30,658 nt of DNA from positions 1-30,658 of the forward strand of contig JARLHY010000108.1 of assembly GCA_031292015.1 (NCBI GenBank), read 5' to 3'. The position numbers were made by a program, and so were the translations under genes. The DNA is from Negativicutes bacterium. Lineage in GTDB: Bacteria > Bacillota_C > Negativicutes > Sporomusales_B > JARLHX01. The notes below the pieces were generated by a model, which ran no database searches, was not told the origin of the DNA, and saw only the letters and a list, made by a program, of their open reading frames with translations. This document shows, piece by piece, positions 30,543-30,658 of this stretch; the stretch's first letter is position 1; every line of letters begins with the position of its first letter.

Positions 30543-30658
<116 letters not shown>

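Overview
The window looks like a chromosome segment of a diderm, anaerobic Firmicute of the Negativicutes/Sporomusaceae type. This is an inference from gene content, not a database match. The signs are rubrerythrin, a CsgG-family exported protein (which implies an outer envelope), a PrpR-type sigma54 activator, an orphan sporulation-type histidine kinase, strong GGAGG ribosome binding sites with many TTG/GTG starts, and moderately high GC. It ends in a 5S rRNA gene, the tail of an rRNA operon that enters from the right.

Layout. 1-2490: a PsiE-family membrane protein with a Fur-box-like promoter, rubrerythrin, and an exported CsgG-like protein, each with its own promoter or terminator. 2491-5428 (minus): a GltS-like carrier followed by gamma-glutamyltransferase. 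5612-10202: a catabolic module of HpcH/HpaI-type aldolase and MFS transporter (minus), controlled from a divergent intergenic region by a PrpR-like sigma54 activator (plus). A consensus-like -24/-12 promoter and two dyads are visible there. 10405-12522: a Tat-exported carboxymuconolactone-decarboxylase-like protein, a secreted His/Asp/Arg/Trp-rich protein and a small secreted protein.

12523-20870 is an accessory region full of repeats. It holds a PH-like membrane protein with internal duplication, an XRE regulator with striking palindromes, a very AT-rich membrane protein between inverted copies of a degenerate ~260-bp repeat, a histidine kinase with a periplasmic-binding-protein-like sensor that is split by a poly-C frameshift, a HicAB toxin-antitoxin pair with an operator inside its promoter, and a CBO0543-type membrane protein. 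Hairpins with a GGGGACGGTT core recur between these genes.

20869-25879 (minus): YibE/F membrane protein, exported metallo-beta-lactamase-fold hydrolase, NCS2 nucleobase transporter and AEC-family transporter. 26150-30453 (plus): an alkaline phosphatase preceded by a PhoP-box-like array, followed closely by a small exported CPFC-motif protein, an ABC ATPase and an FtsX-type permease with a His/Asp-rich loop. I read this as one operon that may couple phosphate scavenging to metal handling. A strong bidirectional terminator separates it from the converging 5S gene.

No CRISPR array, tRNA, transposase or phage structural gene is visible. The most unusual signals are the phosphatase/ABC operon, the nested repeat family around the AT-rich gene, the homopolymer-split kinase and the sigma54 control region.
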